Source: Actinomadura sp. K4S16
GTDB taxonomy: Bacteria; Actinomycetota; Actinomycetes; Streptosporangiales; Streptosporangiaceae
Length of the DNA: 64,000 bases
NCBI RefSeq assembly: GCF_008327685.1
Contig: NZ_BDDE01000014.1
Span: forward strand, 540,678 to 604,677
Direction of reading: 5' to 3'
The position numbers were made by a program, and so were the translations under genes. This document shows positions 26,150 to 34,427 of the stretch, piece by piece. The notes under the pieces were generated by a model that saw nothing but the letters and a program-made list of their open reading frames with translations, was not told where the DNA came from and ran no database searches. Every line of letters begins with the position of its first letter. Position 1 is the first letter of the stretch.

Positions 26150-26701
26150 TCAGCCGCTCTTCCGCTTCTTGCCGTACGCGGGAGGCGTCGCCTGCGATCT
26201 GCCGGGCCGAGCCGTCGCGGTGCCCGTCGCCGCCGGCGCGGGCGTGCCCGGCGAGGCGGCGGGCGCCGCGGGGGCGGCGGATGTCCCGGGCGCCGCCGAT
26301 GCCCGGGGCGCCCCGGACGGCGCGGTGTGCCGGGGACGCACGGCGGCGGGCGGCTCCTTCGTCTTTCCGGCCGGGACGCTCGGACGGCTCAGCTTCACCT
26401 GCGGCTTGGCGGACGGCCCGCTCCACGGCGTCAGCGGGACGTCGGCGCCGGTGGTCATGCCGAGGCCGAGCGCCCCCAGGAACACCAGGAGCAGTGCCCC
26501 CACGAGCAGGCCGAGCCGGCGTCCGAGCCGGGCACGCCACCCGGTCGCGTCGACGAAGACCGGCGGCGCCTCGTCCGGCAGCGCCTCGTCCGGCAGCGCC
26601 TCCGGAACGGGTCCCGGAAGCGGCCGGGTCAGCGGCGGAGCGGCCGGCGCTATGCCGGTGACAAGGAGCTCATCCCGGTCATGTGAGGCATTGCGGATCA
26701 T
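26150..26701 (-). CDS. single-pass membrane protein upstream of deacetylase-glycosyltransferase
   Basis: A 183-residue protein: a cytoplasmic N-terminus of about 60 residues with an acidic repeat (EALPDEALPDEAPP), one transmembrane helix (about 64-88), and a Pro/Ala/Thr-rich external tail with a basic end (GKKRKSG). No known domain. It starts the unit that continues, 2 bp later, into the fused deacetylase-glycosyltransferase, so it may help localise or cap the polymer machinery. The whole unit diverges from an ECF sigma factor gene, which may control it. Confidence 0.72.
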   Translation of the reverse strand: MIRNASHDRDELLVTGIAPAAPPLTRPLPGPVPEALPDEALPDEAPPVFVDATGWRARLGRRLGLLVGALLLVFLGALGLGMTTGADVPLTPWSGPSAKPQVKLSRPSVPAGKTKEPPAAVRPRHTAPSGAPRASAAPGTSAAPAAPAASPGTPAPAATGTATARPGRSQATPPAYGKKRKSG

Positions 26702-26818
26702 CTTCGTCCGTCTCGTGCGCGGGGATCGGCCGGGCGGCCGCGGGAGGGGGTTCACTGCGTCAGCGCGAACCCGCGCGTACGTGTCACACCACGGTGCAAA
26801 TGCCTGCACAATGGCGCG

Positions 26819-27436
26819 GTGGACGAGGACGAGCTCGGCCGGGCACTGCGCGCGGCGCAGAACGGCGACGAGGAGTCCTTCCGCATGCTCTACCGCGACG
26901 TGCAGCCGCGCCTGATCCGCTTCGCCGGGGCCATCGTCGGAGCGGACGCGGAGGACGTGACGTCGGAGGCGTGGCTGCAGATCGCCCGTGACCTCCCGAC
27001 GTTCCGCGGTGACCTCGACGGCTTCCGCGGCTGGACCGCGACGATCACCCGGCACCGGGCGCTGGACCACCTGCGCCGCAGGTCCCGCCGCCCCGCCTCC
27101 GACCTGCCGGTCGAGGAGCTGGTGACGATGGCCGCGGCCGCCGACACCGAACTCGACGCCATCGACGGGCTCGCCACCGAGGAGGCGCTGCGGCTCATCG
27201 CCGACCTGCCCCGCGACCAGGCCGAGGCGGTGCTGCTGCGCGTCGTCGTGGGCCTCGACGCCAAGTCCGCGGGCAAGGTCCTCGGCAAGCGCGCGGGCGC
27301 CGTGCGGACCGCCGCCTACCGCGGCCTGCGGCGCCTCGCCGAGCGGCTGCCGGCGCCCCGCGCCGACGCCGCGGACACCCGTCCCCTCGTCCGGGGTGAC
27401 AGAAACGGCGGCAGTGGCGCTGAAGGGGTGACATGA
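26819..27436 (+). CDS. ECF-like RNA polymerase sigma factor
   Basis: A 205-residue sigma factor. Region 2 runs over about 8-80 (FRMLYRDVQPRLIRFAGAIV, AEDVTSEAWLQIARDL, FRGWTATITRHRALDHLRR). Region 4 runs over about 125-180 (LPRDQAEAVLLRVVVGLDAK, then GKVLGKRAGAVRTAAYRGLR). The GTG at 26819 has CACAAT 6 nt upstream, which suggests a leaderless transcript. Its stop overlaps the start of the next gene by 4 bp. It diverges from the polysaccharide unit by 117 bp. Confidence 0.9.
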   Translation: MDEDELGRALRAAQNGDEESFRMLYRDVQPRLIRFAGAIVGADAEDVTSEAWLQIARDLPTFRGDLDGFRGWTATITRHRALDHLRRRSRRPASDLPVEELVTMAAAADTELDAIDGLATEEALRLIADLPRDQAEAVLLRVVVGLDAKSAGKVLGKRAGAVRTAAYRGLRRLAERLPAPRADAADTRPLVRGDRNGGSGAEGVT

Positions 27437-28116
27437 GAGACCACGAGCCCGGACGGCTGGATCCGCGCGCCGCCGAGCGGCTGCTCGACGGCGCCGGCGG
27501 GCACCCCGAGCTGCGCGAACTCCTCGCGGCGGCCGCCGCCCCCGGCCGCCCAAAGGAGCTCGCCGGAGAGGACGCCGCCGTCGCCGCCTTCCTGGCGGCG
27601 CCCCGGACGGCCCGCGCCTCCCGGACGGCGCGCCTGCGCCGGTTCCTCACCGCCAAGGTCATCGCGGTGGTGGGCGGCTCGATCCTGCTGTCCGGCGGTG
27701 TGGCCTACGCGACCGGGAACTTCCCCGGCCAGGACCCGGCGCCCGCGCCGTCGCCGACGCCCCGAGAGCACAAGGGCCGCGAGCAGGGCGGCGCCCCCGG
27801 GTCCCGCACCTCGCAGCGTCCCGGGACGGCGCCCTCGTCCAAGCCGTCCCAGGAGCCGGGCAAGTCCGGCGAGCACGGCAAGACGACCGCGCCCGGCCAG
27901 CAGAGGAAGACCGAGACCCCGAAGGCGAAGCCGACGACTCCGCGCGGCCCGGGGAACAACAACGCCACGACCCGCCCGAGCATCCCGGCGAAGAAGAGCA
28001 AGAGCGGCTCCCAGGGCAACGGGGCCGCCAACAGCGGTACGTCGGACGGCACCGTCCCAAGCGACGGCGCCACGACCGGTACTCCCCTCCTCAGCGGCGG
28101 CAACTCCCGGCGCTGA
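27433..28116 (+). CDS. putative membrane-bound anti-sigma partner
   Basis: A 227-residue protein translationally coupled (4-bp overlap) to the sigma factor. Residues 1-55 form a helical cytoplasmic segment (RLDPRAAERLLDG, LRELLAAAAAPGRPKELAGE) that resembles, from memory, N-termini of proteins encoded after actinobacterial sigma factors. A single transmembrane helix lies near 77-95, followed by a long disordered Pro/Ser/Lys/Gly-rich external region. It lacks the zinc anti-sigma HxxxCxxC motif. The role as anti-sigma factor is inferred from position and topology. Confidence 0.75.
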   Translation: MRDHEPGRLDPRAAERLLDGAGGHPELRELLAAAAAPGRPKELAGEDAAVAAFLAAPRTARASRTARLRRFLTAKVIAVVGGSILLSGGVAYATGNFPGQDPAPAPSPTPREHKGREQGGAPGSRTSQRPGTAPSSKPSQEPGKSGEHGKTTAPGQQRKTETPKAKPTTPRGPGNNNATTRPSIPAKKSKSGSQGNGAANSGTSDGTVPSDGATTGTPLLSGGNSRR

Positions 28117-28177
28117 TCCCCGCCCGCGTCCTCCGGACCGGCGACGCGCCACCGGACGCTCCGGTCGGGGGCGAAGG

Positions 28178-28981
28178 TCAGAGGCAGCCCTCGAACTGCG
28201 GCACCTGCACGTCCGACAGGTCCAGCCCGGACGTGCCGAACCACTTGCGCATGAACTTCGCCATCGTCCCGTCCTGGTACATCTGGGTGATCGCCGTGTT
28301 GAGCGCCTCGCAGCCGTCCAGATCCCCGCGGCGGATCGCGATCGCCGTCCGCCGCTCGCCGAACCGGGCGTTCAGCAGCCGGAAGCCGGCGCCCCGCCGC
28401 GTCTTCATCCCGGCCAGGATGGTGTCGTTCGTGGTGATCGCGTCGATCCGGCCGTCCGCGAGCATGCCCATGCACTCCTCGTAGGACCGCGCCGCCACCG
28501 GCACGGCCGGCACCTCCCGCTCGACCGTCACCGCCTCGGCCGCGCCCGCCCCCATGACGGCGCAGATCCTCCGGCCCTTCAGGTCGCGGACGCCGCGCAC
28601 GCCGTGCTCGTCGGCGCGGACGAGGATGTCCTGGTACGACGTGAGGTAAGGGCCCGCGAAGGAGAACCGCTCCTTCCACTTGGGCTCCAGCCAGAACGTC
28701 AGCACCATGTCGACGTCCCCGTCCTGGAGCAGCCGTTCCCGGTCCCGCGCCAGCGCCGGGACGAAGCGAACCTTCTTTCCCATCCGCGCGGCGAGGTAGC
28801 GGGACACGTCCACGTCCAGGCCCTCGTACGTGCCGTCCGGGCCCTTGAACCCGATGCCCGGCAGGTCCGGCCGGACGCCCGCCGTCAGCGTGTCCCCGTC
28901 GAGGATGGACGCCTCGTCGCGGCTCGCGCACCCGCCGAGCAGGAGGCAGCCCGCCAGTGCCGCCGCGATCGGTCGCCGCAT
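28178..28981 (-). CDS. amino-acid-type solute-binding lipoprotein
   Basis: A 267-residue periplasmic-binding-protein family 3 member. It has a signal peptide with lipobox LLLGGCAS, TLTAGVRPDLPGIGFKGPDG at the start of lobe 1, YEGLDVDVSRYLAARMG, and VDMVLTFWLEPKWKERFSF in the ligand cleft. The usual ligand-contact run (MTITPERA-type) is replaced by LTFWLEPKWK. It would capture a small polar solute for an ABC importer, but no permease or ATPase gene is beside it, so it may instead be a sensor or orphan component. ATG at 28981. Confidence 0.88.
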   Translation of the reverse strand: MRRPIAAALAGCLLLGGCASRDEASILDGDTLTAGVRPDLPGIGFKGPDGTYEGLDVDVSRYLAARMGKKVRFVPALARDRERLLQDGDVDMVLTFWLEPKWKERFSFAGPYLTSYQDILVRADEHGVRGVRDLKGRRICAVMGAGAAEAVTVEREVPAVPVAARSYEECMGMLADGRIDAITTNDTILAGMKTRRGAGFRLLNARFGERRTAIAIRRGDLDGCEALNTAITQMYQDGTMAKFMRKWFGTSGLDLSDVQVPQFEGCL

Positions 28982-29249
28982 GGTCCGTCCCCTCGCACGG
29001 CCCTGGTCAGGGCGCATCCGCCATCAAGATCGCAGGGCGGCCCGGCGCCCCTCCACCCGGTGGCCGGATCCGGCCCCCGACCGCCGCCCGGCCGGGGCGG
29101 GGCCGCGCTGGTGCGGCCGTCCGCGACGGCACCGCACCGGCGGCGGCCACGGGCCTTCCGGGAAGCCGTAAACATTCCGTAAACGGTGTCCGCGAAGCTG
29201 TGGGCACTGGAAACAACCGCGGAGAACCGCGGGACCGAAGGAGAAGACG

Positions 29250-29810
29250 ATGCGGAAGTTCAAGCTCCAGGTGCAGGTCAGCGCTGACGGCTACATGGCC
29301 GGCCCGAACGGCGAGATGGACTGGATGAAGTTCCCCTGGACCGAGGACATCGGCGAGTACATCAACGGGCTGATGGAGCCGGTGGACACCATCGTGCTGG
29401 GTCGCAAGCTCGCCGAGGGGTTCATCCCGGCCTGGGAGTCCGGGCCCCAGGGCGAGACCCAGGAGGCCATCGACCAGATGAACAACACGCCCAAGGTCGT
29501 GATCTCCGACAGCCTCAGCGAGTCGCCGTGGAAGAACGCGGAGGTCGCGGGCGGCGACCTCACCGAGACCGTGAACCGGCTGAAGTCCCGCCCCGGCGGC
29601 GACATGATCGTCTACGGGGGCGGCACGCTCGTCCGCGACCTGATCGGCCGAGGACTGCTCGACGACCTGTACCTGTTCGTCAACCCGACCGCGATCGGCA
29701 CCGGCATGCCGGTGTTCCCGGAGGGGTCCTACCAGCGCCTCGACCTCGTGGAGTCGCGCGTGTTCGACTGCGGCATCGCCGTCATGCACTACAGGCCGCA
29801 GAACGCGTGA
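29250..29810 (+). CDS. dihydrofolate-reductase-like (RibD C-terminal) protein, copy 1
   Basis: A 186-residue protein of the RibD C-terminal / DHFR-fold family. MRKFKLQVQVSADGYMAG is the N-terminal strand and loop, then DTIVLGRKLAEGF, KVVISDSL, MIVYGGGTLVRDLIGRGLLD and VFPEGSYQRLDL. These stand-alone proteins likely bind NADPH, but their substrates are mostly unknown; this is not a classical FolA. GAAGGAG precedes the ATG. A second, more diverged member occurs at 54007-54564. Confidence 0.88.
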   Translation: MRKFKLQVQVSADGYMAGPNGEMDWMKFPWTEDIGEYINGLMEPVDTIVLGRKLAEGFIPAWESGPQGETQEAIDQMNNTPKVVISDSLSESPWKNAEVAGGDLTETVNRLKSRPGGDMIVYGGGTLVRDLIGRGLLDDLYLFVNPTAIGTGMPVFPEGSYQRLDLVESRVFDCGIAVMHYRPQNA

Positions 29811-29827
29811 CGTCCGGCACGCCGATG

Positions 29828-29851
29828 GAGCGGGCGCAGCCCCGCCCGCTC
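29828..29851 (+). terminator. terminator after RibD-like gene
   Basis: 8-bp perfect stem (GAGCGGGC / GCCCGCTC, 29828-29835 and 29844-29851) 17 nt after the stop codon, between convergent genes. Confidence 0.5.
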
Positions 29852-29897
29852 CGCCGGAGCCGGTCCGGCCCGGCATGACCGGCCCGCGGCCGGCCGC

Positions 29898-30308
29898 TCA
29901 CTGCAGGAGGTGGCGCAGCGTCCCGTCGCCGGCGACGGAGCGGTAGTAGCAGGTGGGGCGGGGCTCCCCGGACGGCAGGTTCGTGTGGCAGGCGCCGCCG
30001 GTGGTGCGGTTCACGAGGTAGAGCAGGGAGTTCTGCTCGCAGTTGACGCGGACATCGACCAGTTCGAGGACGTCCCCGGAGGTCGCGCCCTTGCGCCACA
30101 GCTCGTTGCGGGACGTCGACCACAGGACGGCGATCCGCTCGTCCAGGGTCGCCTTGAGCGCCTGGTCGTTCGCGTATCCGATGAACAGGACCTCTCCGCT
30201 GCCCGCGTCCTGCAGGACCACCGGGACGACCCGCGCCCCGGTCGCCGCGACGCCCGCGAGCTTGTCGAAGTCCAAGGTGAGCCGGGTGCCTTCTTCGAGT
30301 TCGTTCAC
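29898..30308 (-). CDS. hisI: HisI-like phosphoribosyl-AMP cyclohydrolase variant
   Basis: A 136-residue HisI-fold protein. In histidine biosynthesis HisI opens the ring of phosphoribosyl-AMP. GEVLFIGYANDQAL, AVLWSTSRNELWRKGATSG and GACHTNLPSGE are clear, and the three zinc-type Cys positions (Cys90, Cys107, Cys120) are kept. The Mg-binding triad, normally DCDxD, reads NCEQN (89-93), so two Asp are Asn and one is Glu. No other his gene is nearby. This looks like a paralogue with changed metal chemistry or function. The GTG at 30308 matches the family N-terminus. Confidence 0.8.
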   Translation of the reverse strand: MNELEEGTRLTLDFDKLAGVAATGARVVPVVLQDAGSGEVLFIGYANDQALKATLDERIAVLWSTSRNELWRKGATSGDVLELVDVRVNCEQNSLLYLVNRTTGGACHTNLPSGEPRPTCYYRSVAGDGTLRHLLQ

Positions 30309-30388
30309 CCCGCCATCCTGCCCGCCCGCGGCGCCGACCGTCTCCCCTGACACGGGCCGAGTCCCTCCGCCGGAGACGCTCCGGCGGA

Positions 30389-31525
30389 TCACGGGCCGAC
30401 GGCGACTCCCGCTCCCGCCTCGTCCCCGGCGCGGTCGTCGCGTCCGGCGCGTTCGGCGGTGCCCCTCCCGCAGCGCCGGCAGGCGCCGCGGCGCCGCAGA
30501 TGGTAGGAGAGCGTGGCGGCGCCGAGCGCCGCGCCCCACGCAACGAAGATCACGCCCGGCAGGCTCACCGCCCACAGGCCGGGTTCCAGGTCGACGCGGA
30601 GGTTCATCAGGCCCGCGGGGACGAGCGCGACCGCGACGACGGACGCCGGGACGATCGCCAGCGCGGGCGGCACCCGCTTTCCGGCCTTGAACCAGATCCA
30701 CCGCGGATACACCGCGCCCCAGCGGTGGACGAGGCCGTGGGTGAGGACGCCGCCGAGGAGCGAGGCGATCGCGAACCCGAGACCGGCCTCCAGCATCCCC
30801 GGCGTGTCCTGCATCATCCGCTCGAAGTCCTCGGTGATGCCGAGCGGCCAGCCGAAGTACCAGGCGACGCGGGTCACCTCGTACGGGAGGCTCGCGGCGC
30901 ATGCGACCCAGACGGCCCACCTGCCCCAGCGCAGGGCCGATCCTGGGGAGGTCCAGTGGGCGGCCGGACGGTCGCCGCGCCCGCAGTGGACGCAGGCGCC
31001 GCCCGTCCGGCGCTGGTAGGCGAGGGCGGTCGCGGCCCAGAGCACGCCGCCGGCGAAGAGGACGAGGAGGTTCACCCGGTGCCAGTAGAGGATGTCGCCC
31101 ACCCCGCCCTGCGCGCCGGGCACCCCGGTGAACGCGAACACCACGAGCAGCGGTGCGAGCGCGACGAAGGCGATCAGGAAGTAGTCGGGGATGACGAGCG
31201 CGAAGGTGACGGCCTGCGCCCAGGCGAGGCCGAGCAGCGCGTTCCGGAGGGCCGGGCGGCCGCGGCCGCGTGCCATCACCACGCCGAGGACGGCGCCGGC
31301 GGCCCCGACGGCGGCCATCGCGGGCGCGGTGACGCCCACGTCGGCCCCTTCCAGGACCGACCCGGAGAGGTGGTCCTCGTCCACCGGGCCGAAGGGGTAG
31401 CCGGAGCCGCCCATGGCCCAGAAGAGCCCGAGCGCCCCGTAGAGCAGTGACCACGCCGCGGCCGCGTAGCCGGTCCAGGTGGGCCACGCTCCCCACCAGC
31501 GGAAGATCCATCTCGAAGTGCGCAT
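30389..31525 (-). CDS. polytopic membrane protein with two CxxC clusters
   Basis: A 378-residue protein with about nine hydrophobic segments. Two short Cys clusters face the same side: ACVHCGRGD (about 178-186) and ACRRCGRGT (about 350-358). Both look like zinc-knuckle or redox CxxC motifs. A conserved-looking WRWG-type and PEVTRVAWYFG region is present. I do not recognise a characterised family; similar proteins are annotated as hypothetical in actinomycetes. It is separated from a divergent two-component pair by 129 bp. Confidence 0.75.
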   Translation of the reverse strand: MRTSRWIFRWWGAWPTWTGYAAAAWSLLYGALGLFWAMGGSGYPFGPVDEDHLSGSVLEGADVGVTAPAMAAVGAAGAVLGVVMARGRGRPALRNALLGLAWAQAVTFALVIPDYFLIAFVALAPLLVVFAFTGVPGAQGGVGDILYWHRVNLLVLFAGGVLWAATALAYQRRTGGACVHCGRGDRPAAHWTSPGSALRWGRWAVWVACAASLPYEVTRVAWYFGWPLGITEDFERMMQDTPGMLEAGLGFAIASLLGGVLTHGLVHRWGAVYPRWIWFKAGKRVPPALAIVPASVVAVALVPAGLMNLRVDLEPGLWAVSLPGVIFVAWGAALGAATLSYHLRRRGACRRCGRGTAERAGRDDRAGDEAGAGVAVGP

Positions 31526-31654
31526 GCCTTCAGCGTGGGCGCGCCGCGAGTCCCGCGAACATATGCCTTTCCGCACGTTACGGGGCGGTCAGGGCGGGGC
31601 GATGTGCCGTTCGGCAGGGGGACCGGCCCCGTCATCGCTGCCTAAGCTCGAACC

Positions 31655-32851
31655 GTGCGAAACGGACTCGTGCGGAGGACGGGCCTGTCCGCGGCCGGAG
31701 CGCTGGTGCCGCTCGGCGCCGCCGCCGCGCCGGTGTTCGGCTGGGCCGCCGTGCCGGGCGCGGTCGCGATGGCGGGCGCCCTCGCCGCGCTCGCCATGCG
31801 GCCCGCCAGGCGGGACGCGACCTGGATCGCCGCCGCGGTGGCGGGCGGTGTCTCGCTCGCCGCGACGGCGGCGGCCTGGTCGTCGCCCGGCGCGCGGTTC
31901 CAGGAGGGCGAAGGGCCGGAGAACCTGCTGGGGCTGGTCGAGGTCGCCGCCCTGACGGTGCTGGTGGCGGTGGTCGTCCGGGTGGCGGCGTTCCGCGGTG
32001 CGCTGGTCGGAGCCGGTCTCGCAGGTCTGGCGGTGCCGTGCTGGATCCTGCGCTTCGGCGTCCCTGGAGCGGCCGGGCTCGCCGCCCTCGCCGCCTGGGC
32101 GCTGCCCCCGGTGCTCGCCGTCACGACCGGGCTCTACCTGCGCTCGCTGGACGACCGCCGGCGCCGGTCGGTCGCGTCCGCGCGGCGGCGGCAGCGCCTT
32201 GAACTGGCGAGCGACCTGCACGACTTCGTCGCCCACGACGTCAGCGAGATGCTCGCGCAGGCCCGGGCCGGCCAGATCCTGGCCGAGCGCGACCCGTCCG
32301 CGGCCGCGCGGACCTTCACGATCATCGAGGAGGCGGCGCTCCGCGCGATGGCGGCCATGGACCGCACCGTGGGGATGCTCCGCGCCGACGCCGGTTCCGA
32401 AGAGGGCGGGCCGGCCCTGGCGCCGGCCCCGTCGCTGTCCGACCTCCCCGACCTGGCCGCGAGGTTCACCGCGTCCGGCAACGCCCCCGTCCACCTGGAC
32501 CTCGACCCCGACCTGGACGTGCCGCGCGAGGTGGGGACGACCGCCTACCGCATCGTGGTGGAGGCGCTGACGAACGTGCGCCGCCACGCCCCTGGCGCGG
32601 GCCGGGTGGACGTGAGCGTGCGCGGCTCGGCGGGGGACGTCCGCTCACTGCGGGTCCTCGTCACCGACGACGCACGGGGCGGTGCGGCGGGTCCGCCCGC
32701 GAGGCGGGGCGGGGCGGGTCTGCCGGGCCTGCGCGAACGGGTCGAGATGCTTGGCGGCACGCTGACCGCCGGCCCGCGCGACCCGTCCGGATGGCAGGTC
32801 GCGGCCGTCCTGCCGCTGGGCGACCGGACCCGGCGCGCGAGGCGGCGCTGA
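31655..32851 (+). CDS. sensor histidine kinase, HisKA_3 type
   Basis: A 398-residue membrane kinase. About four to five helices span residues 8-155, followed by the dimerisation segment with phospho-acceptor His in LASDLHDFVAHDVSEM (about 188-203) and an HATPase with N-box IVVEALTNVRRHA and G-box GGAGLPGLRERVEML. The signal is unknown; there is no extracellular sensor domain, so it may sense the membrane itself. The GTG start has TAAGCT 6 nt upstream, suggesting a leaderless mRNA. The cognate response regulator follows after about 26 bp. Confidence 0.92.
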   Translation: MRNGLVRRTGLSAAGALVPLGAAAAPVFGWAAVPGAVAMAGALAALAMRPARRDATWIAAAVAGGVSLAATAAAWSSPGARFQEGEGPENLLGLVEVAALTVLVAVVVRVAAFRGALVGAGLAGLAVPCWILRFGVPGAAGLAALAAWALPPVLAVTTGLYLRSLDDRRRRSVASARRRQRLELASDLHDFVAHDVSEMLAQARAGQILAERDPSAAARTFTIIEEAALRAMAAMDRTVGMLRADAGSEEGGPALAPAPSLSDLPDLAARFTASGNAPVHLDLDPDLDVPREVGTTAYRIVVEALTNVRRHAPGAGRVDVSVRGSAGDVRSLRVLVTDDARGGAAGPPARRGGAGLPGLRERVEMLGGTLTAGPRDPSGWQVAAVLPLGDRTRRARRR

Positions 32852-32877
32852 CCGGCCCGGGTGAAATGATGGCGGAC

Positions 32878-33528
32878 ATGACGACGCGCATCCTGATCGC
32901 CGACGATCAGGAGCACGTCCGGGGCGCGTTCCGGATCATCCTGGACGCGCAGCCCGACCTGACCGTGATCGCGGAGGCGGCGGACGGCGCCTCGGCCGTC
33001 GAGCAGGCCCGCCTGCTGCGCCCCGACGTCGTGCTCGCCGACGTCCGCATGCCCGGGATGGACGGGCTGGAGGTCACCCGGATCCTCGCCGGACCGGACG
33101 CCGCCGACCCGATCCGGGTCGTGGTCGTCACGACGTTCGACCTCGACGAGTACGTGCACACCGCGCTGCGCAACGGCGCGTGCGGGTTCCTGCTCAAGCG
33201 GTCGAGCCCCGCGCTGCTGGTGGAGGCGGTGCGCGCGGCGGTGTCCGGCGACACGCTGATCAGCCCGCAGATCACCGTCCGGCTGCTGCGCCGGCTGGCC
33301 GAGCGGGCGGACCGGCCCCCCGCGGGCGGGCGGCTGTCCGAGCGGGAGGCCGAGGTCGCGCGGCTCGTCGCGCGCGGGCACACCAACGGCGAGATCGCCG
33401 AGGCGCTGTTCATCTCGCCGGGCACCGTCAAGAACCATGTCGCCGCGATCCAGCGCAAGGTCGGCGCCCGCAACCGGGTCGGGATCGCGGCCTGGGCATG
33501 GGACAGCGGCCACATCACCGGCATATAG
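32878..33528 (+). CDS. NarL/LuxR-type response regulator
   Basis: A 216-residue response regulator: receiver with ILIADDQEHVRGAFRIIL, phospho-acceptor Asp in VVLADVRMPGMDG, Thr in VVVTTF and Lys in GFLLKRSSPALL. The C-terminal LuxR helix-turn-helix is LSEREAEVARLVARGHTNGE, then IAEALFISPGTVKNHVAAIQ. It pairs with the kinase directly upstream. ATG codons at 32866 and 32869 are alternative starts. Targets are not obvious; the divergent membrane protein at 30389-31525 is one candidate. Confidence 0.92.
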   Translation: MTTRILIADDQEHVRGAFRIILDAQPDLTVIAEAADGASAVEQARLLRPDVVLADVRMPGMDGLEVTRILAGPDAADPIRVVVVTTFDLDEYVHTALRNGACGFLLKRSSPALLVEAVRAAVSGDTLISPQITVRLLRRLAERADRPPAGGRLSEREAEVARLVARGHTNGEIAEALFISPGTVKNHVAAIQRKVGARNRVGIAAWAWDSGHITGI

Positions 33529-33558
33529 CGGCCGCCCGCGGCGGCGTGCCCCGGCACG

Positions 33559-34341
33559 TCACGACCGCCGCCGCAGGAGCGTCGCCGTGGTGTCGTCGGC
33601 GGGCAGGAACGCTTCGAGACGCAGCTCGGAGAGCGTGACGTCCACGGCGGTCGCGAACGAGGTCAGCGTCGTGATCAGGCGCAGCTCGCCGTCCAGGACC
33701 CGCAGCCGGAGCGGGACGGCGAAGCCGAGGTGATCGCCCGCCGGCTCCACCCGGGGCAGGTAGCCGTCCAGCTCGTCGACGAACTCCGTCAGGGCCGGGT
33801 CGGGGACGCGCCGCGCCTGGTCGCGGAGGCTGCCGGTGATGTGCCGGCCCCATTCGGCGAGGTTCTCGACGCGGCGGGCCATCCCGTCCGGGTGCAGGGC
33901 GAGGCGCAGCACGTTGACCGGCGGTTCCAGCAGCGCGGGCGCGGCGCCCTCGGTGAGGACGCCGAACGCCGGGTTGGCGGCGACGAGCTCGCCGTACGGC
34001 CGGACGACGACCGCCGGGTACGGCATGTGCCCGTCGAGGATGCGTTCCAGGGCCTCGCGCACCGGGCCGAGCTCGGGGGCGTTCAGGCCCGACTCGGTGT
34101 AGACCGGCGCGTAGCCGGCGGCGAGCAGGAGCCCGTTGCGCTCCCGCAGCGGCAGCTCCAGGGATTCGGCGAGCCGCACCACCATGGCGCGGCCCGGCTG
34201 GGAGCGGCCCTGTTCGAGGAAGCTCAGATGGCGCTGGGTCGTGTCGGCCCTGATCGCCAGTTCGAGCTGGCTGAAGCGCCGGCGCGTCCGCCATCGCCGC
34301 AGGTCGCGCGCGAACGTCCCGGGCTCCGCCACCACTGTCAT
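33559..34341 (-). CDS. XRE-type regulator with MmyB-like ligand domain
   Basis: A 260-residue regulator. The N-terminal helix-turn-helix covers about 8-70 (FARDLRRWRTRRRFSQLELA, TTQRHLSFLEQGRSQPGRAM). The C-terminal MmyB-like/PAS-type domain includes LDGHMPYPAVVVRPYGELVA and AANPAF, RLALHPDGMARRVENLAEWG and FAVPLRLRVLDGELRLITTL. The family often controls a divergent NAD(P)-dependent or small catabolic gene. Here an NTF2-like/cupin pair diverges, with a palindrome in the gap. The ATG at 34341 is preferred to an upstream start. Confidence 0.9.
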   Translation of the reverse strand: MTVVAEPGTFARDLRRWRTRRRFSQLELAIRADTTQRHLSFLEQGRSQPGRAMVVRLAESLELPLRERNGLLLAAGYAPVYTESGLNAPELGPVREALERILDGHMPYPAVVVRPYGELVAANPAFGVLTEGAAPALLEPPVNVLRLALHPDGMARRVENLAEWGRHITGSLRDQARRVPDPALTEFVDELDGYLPRVEPAGDHLGFAVPLRLRVLDGELRLITTLTSFATAVDVTLSELRLEAFLPADDTTATLLRRRS

Positions 34342-34370
34342 GCCCCCATTCCACACCGGGCGCCCGCGCC

Positions 34371-34401
34371 GGCTCCATTCCCTGCAGGGAATCGCGGAGC
34401 C
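34371..34401. promoter_or_regulatory. 16-bp palindrome, probable operator of XRE regulator
   Basis: ATTCCCTGCAGGGAAT (34377-34392) is a perfect palindrome, flanked by GGCTCC (34371-34376) and GGAGCC (34396-34401) that extend the dyad. It lies in the 86-bp divergent gap between the regulator and the NTF2-like gene. Confidence 0.65.
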
Positions 34402-34427
34402 GCAGGGCGGCCCGCAGACTGCCGCAC

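Noticed and set aside
28178..28981. Reading the solute-binding lipoprotein as part of an ABC importer operon
   Set aside because: Neither neighbour encodes a permease or ATPase, and both flanking genes lie on the other strand.
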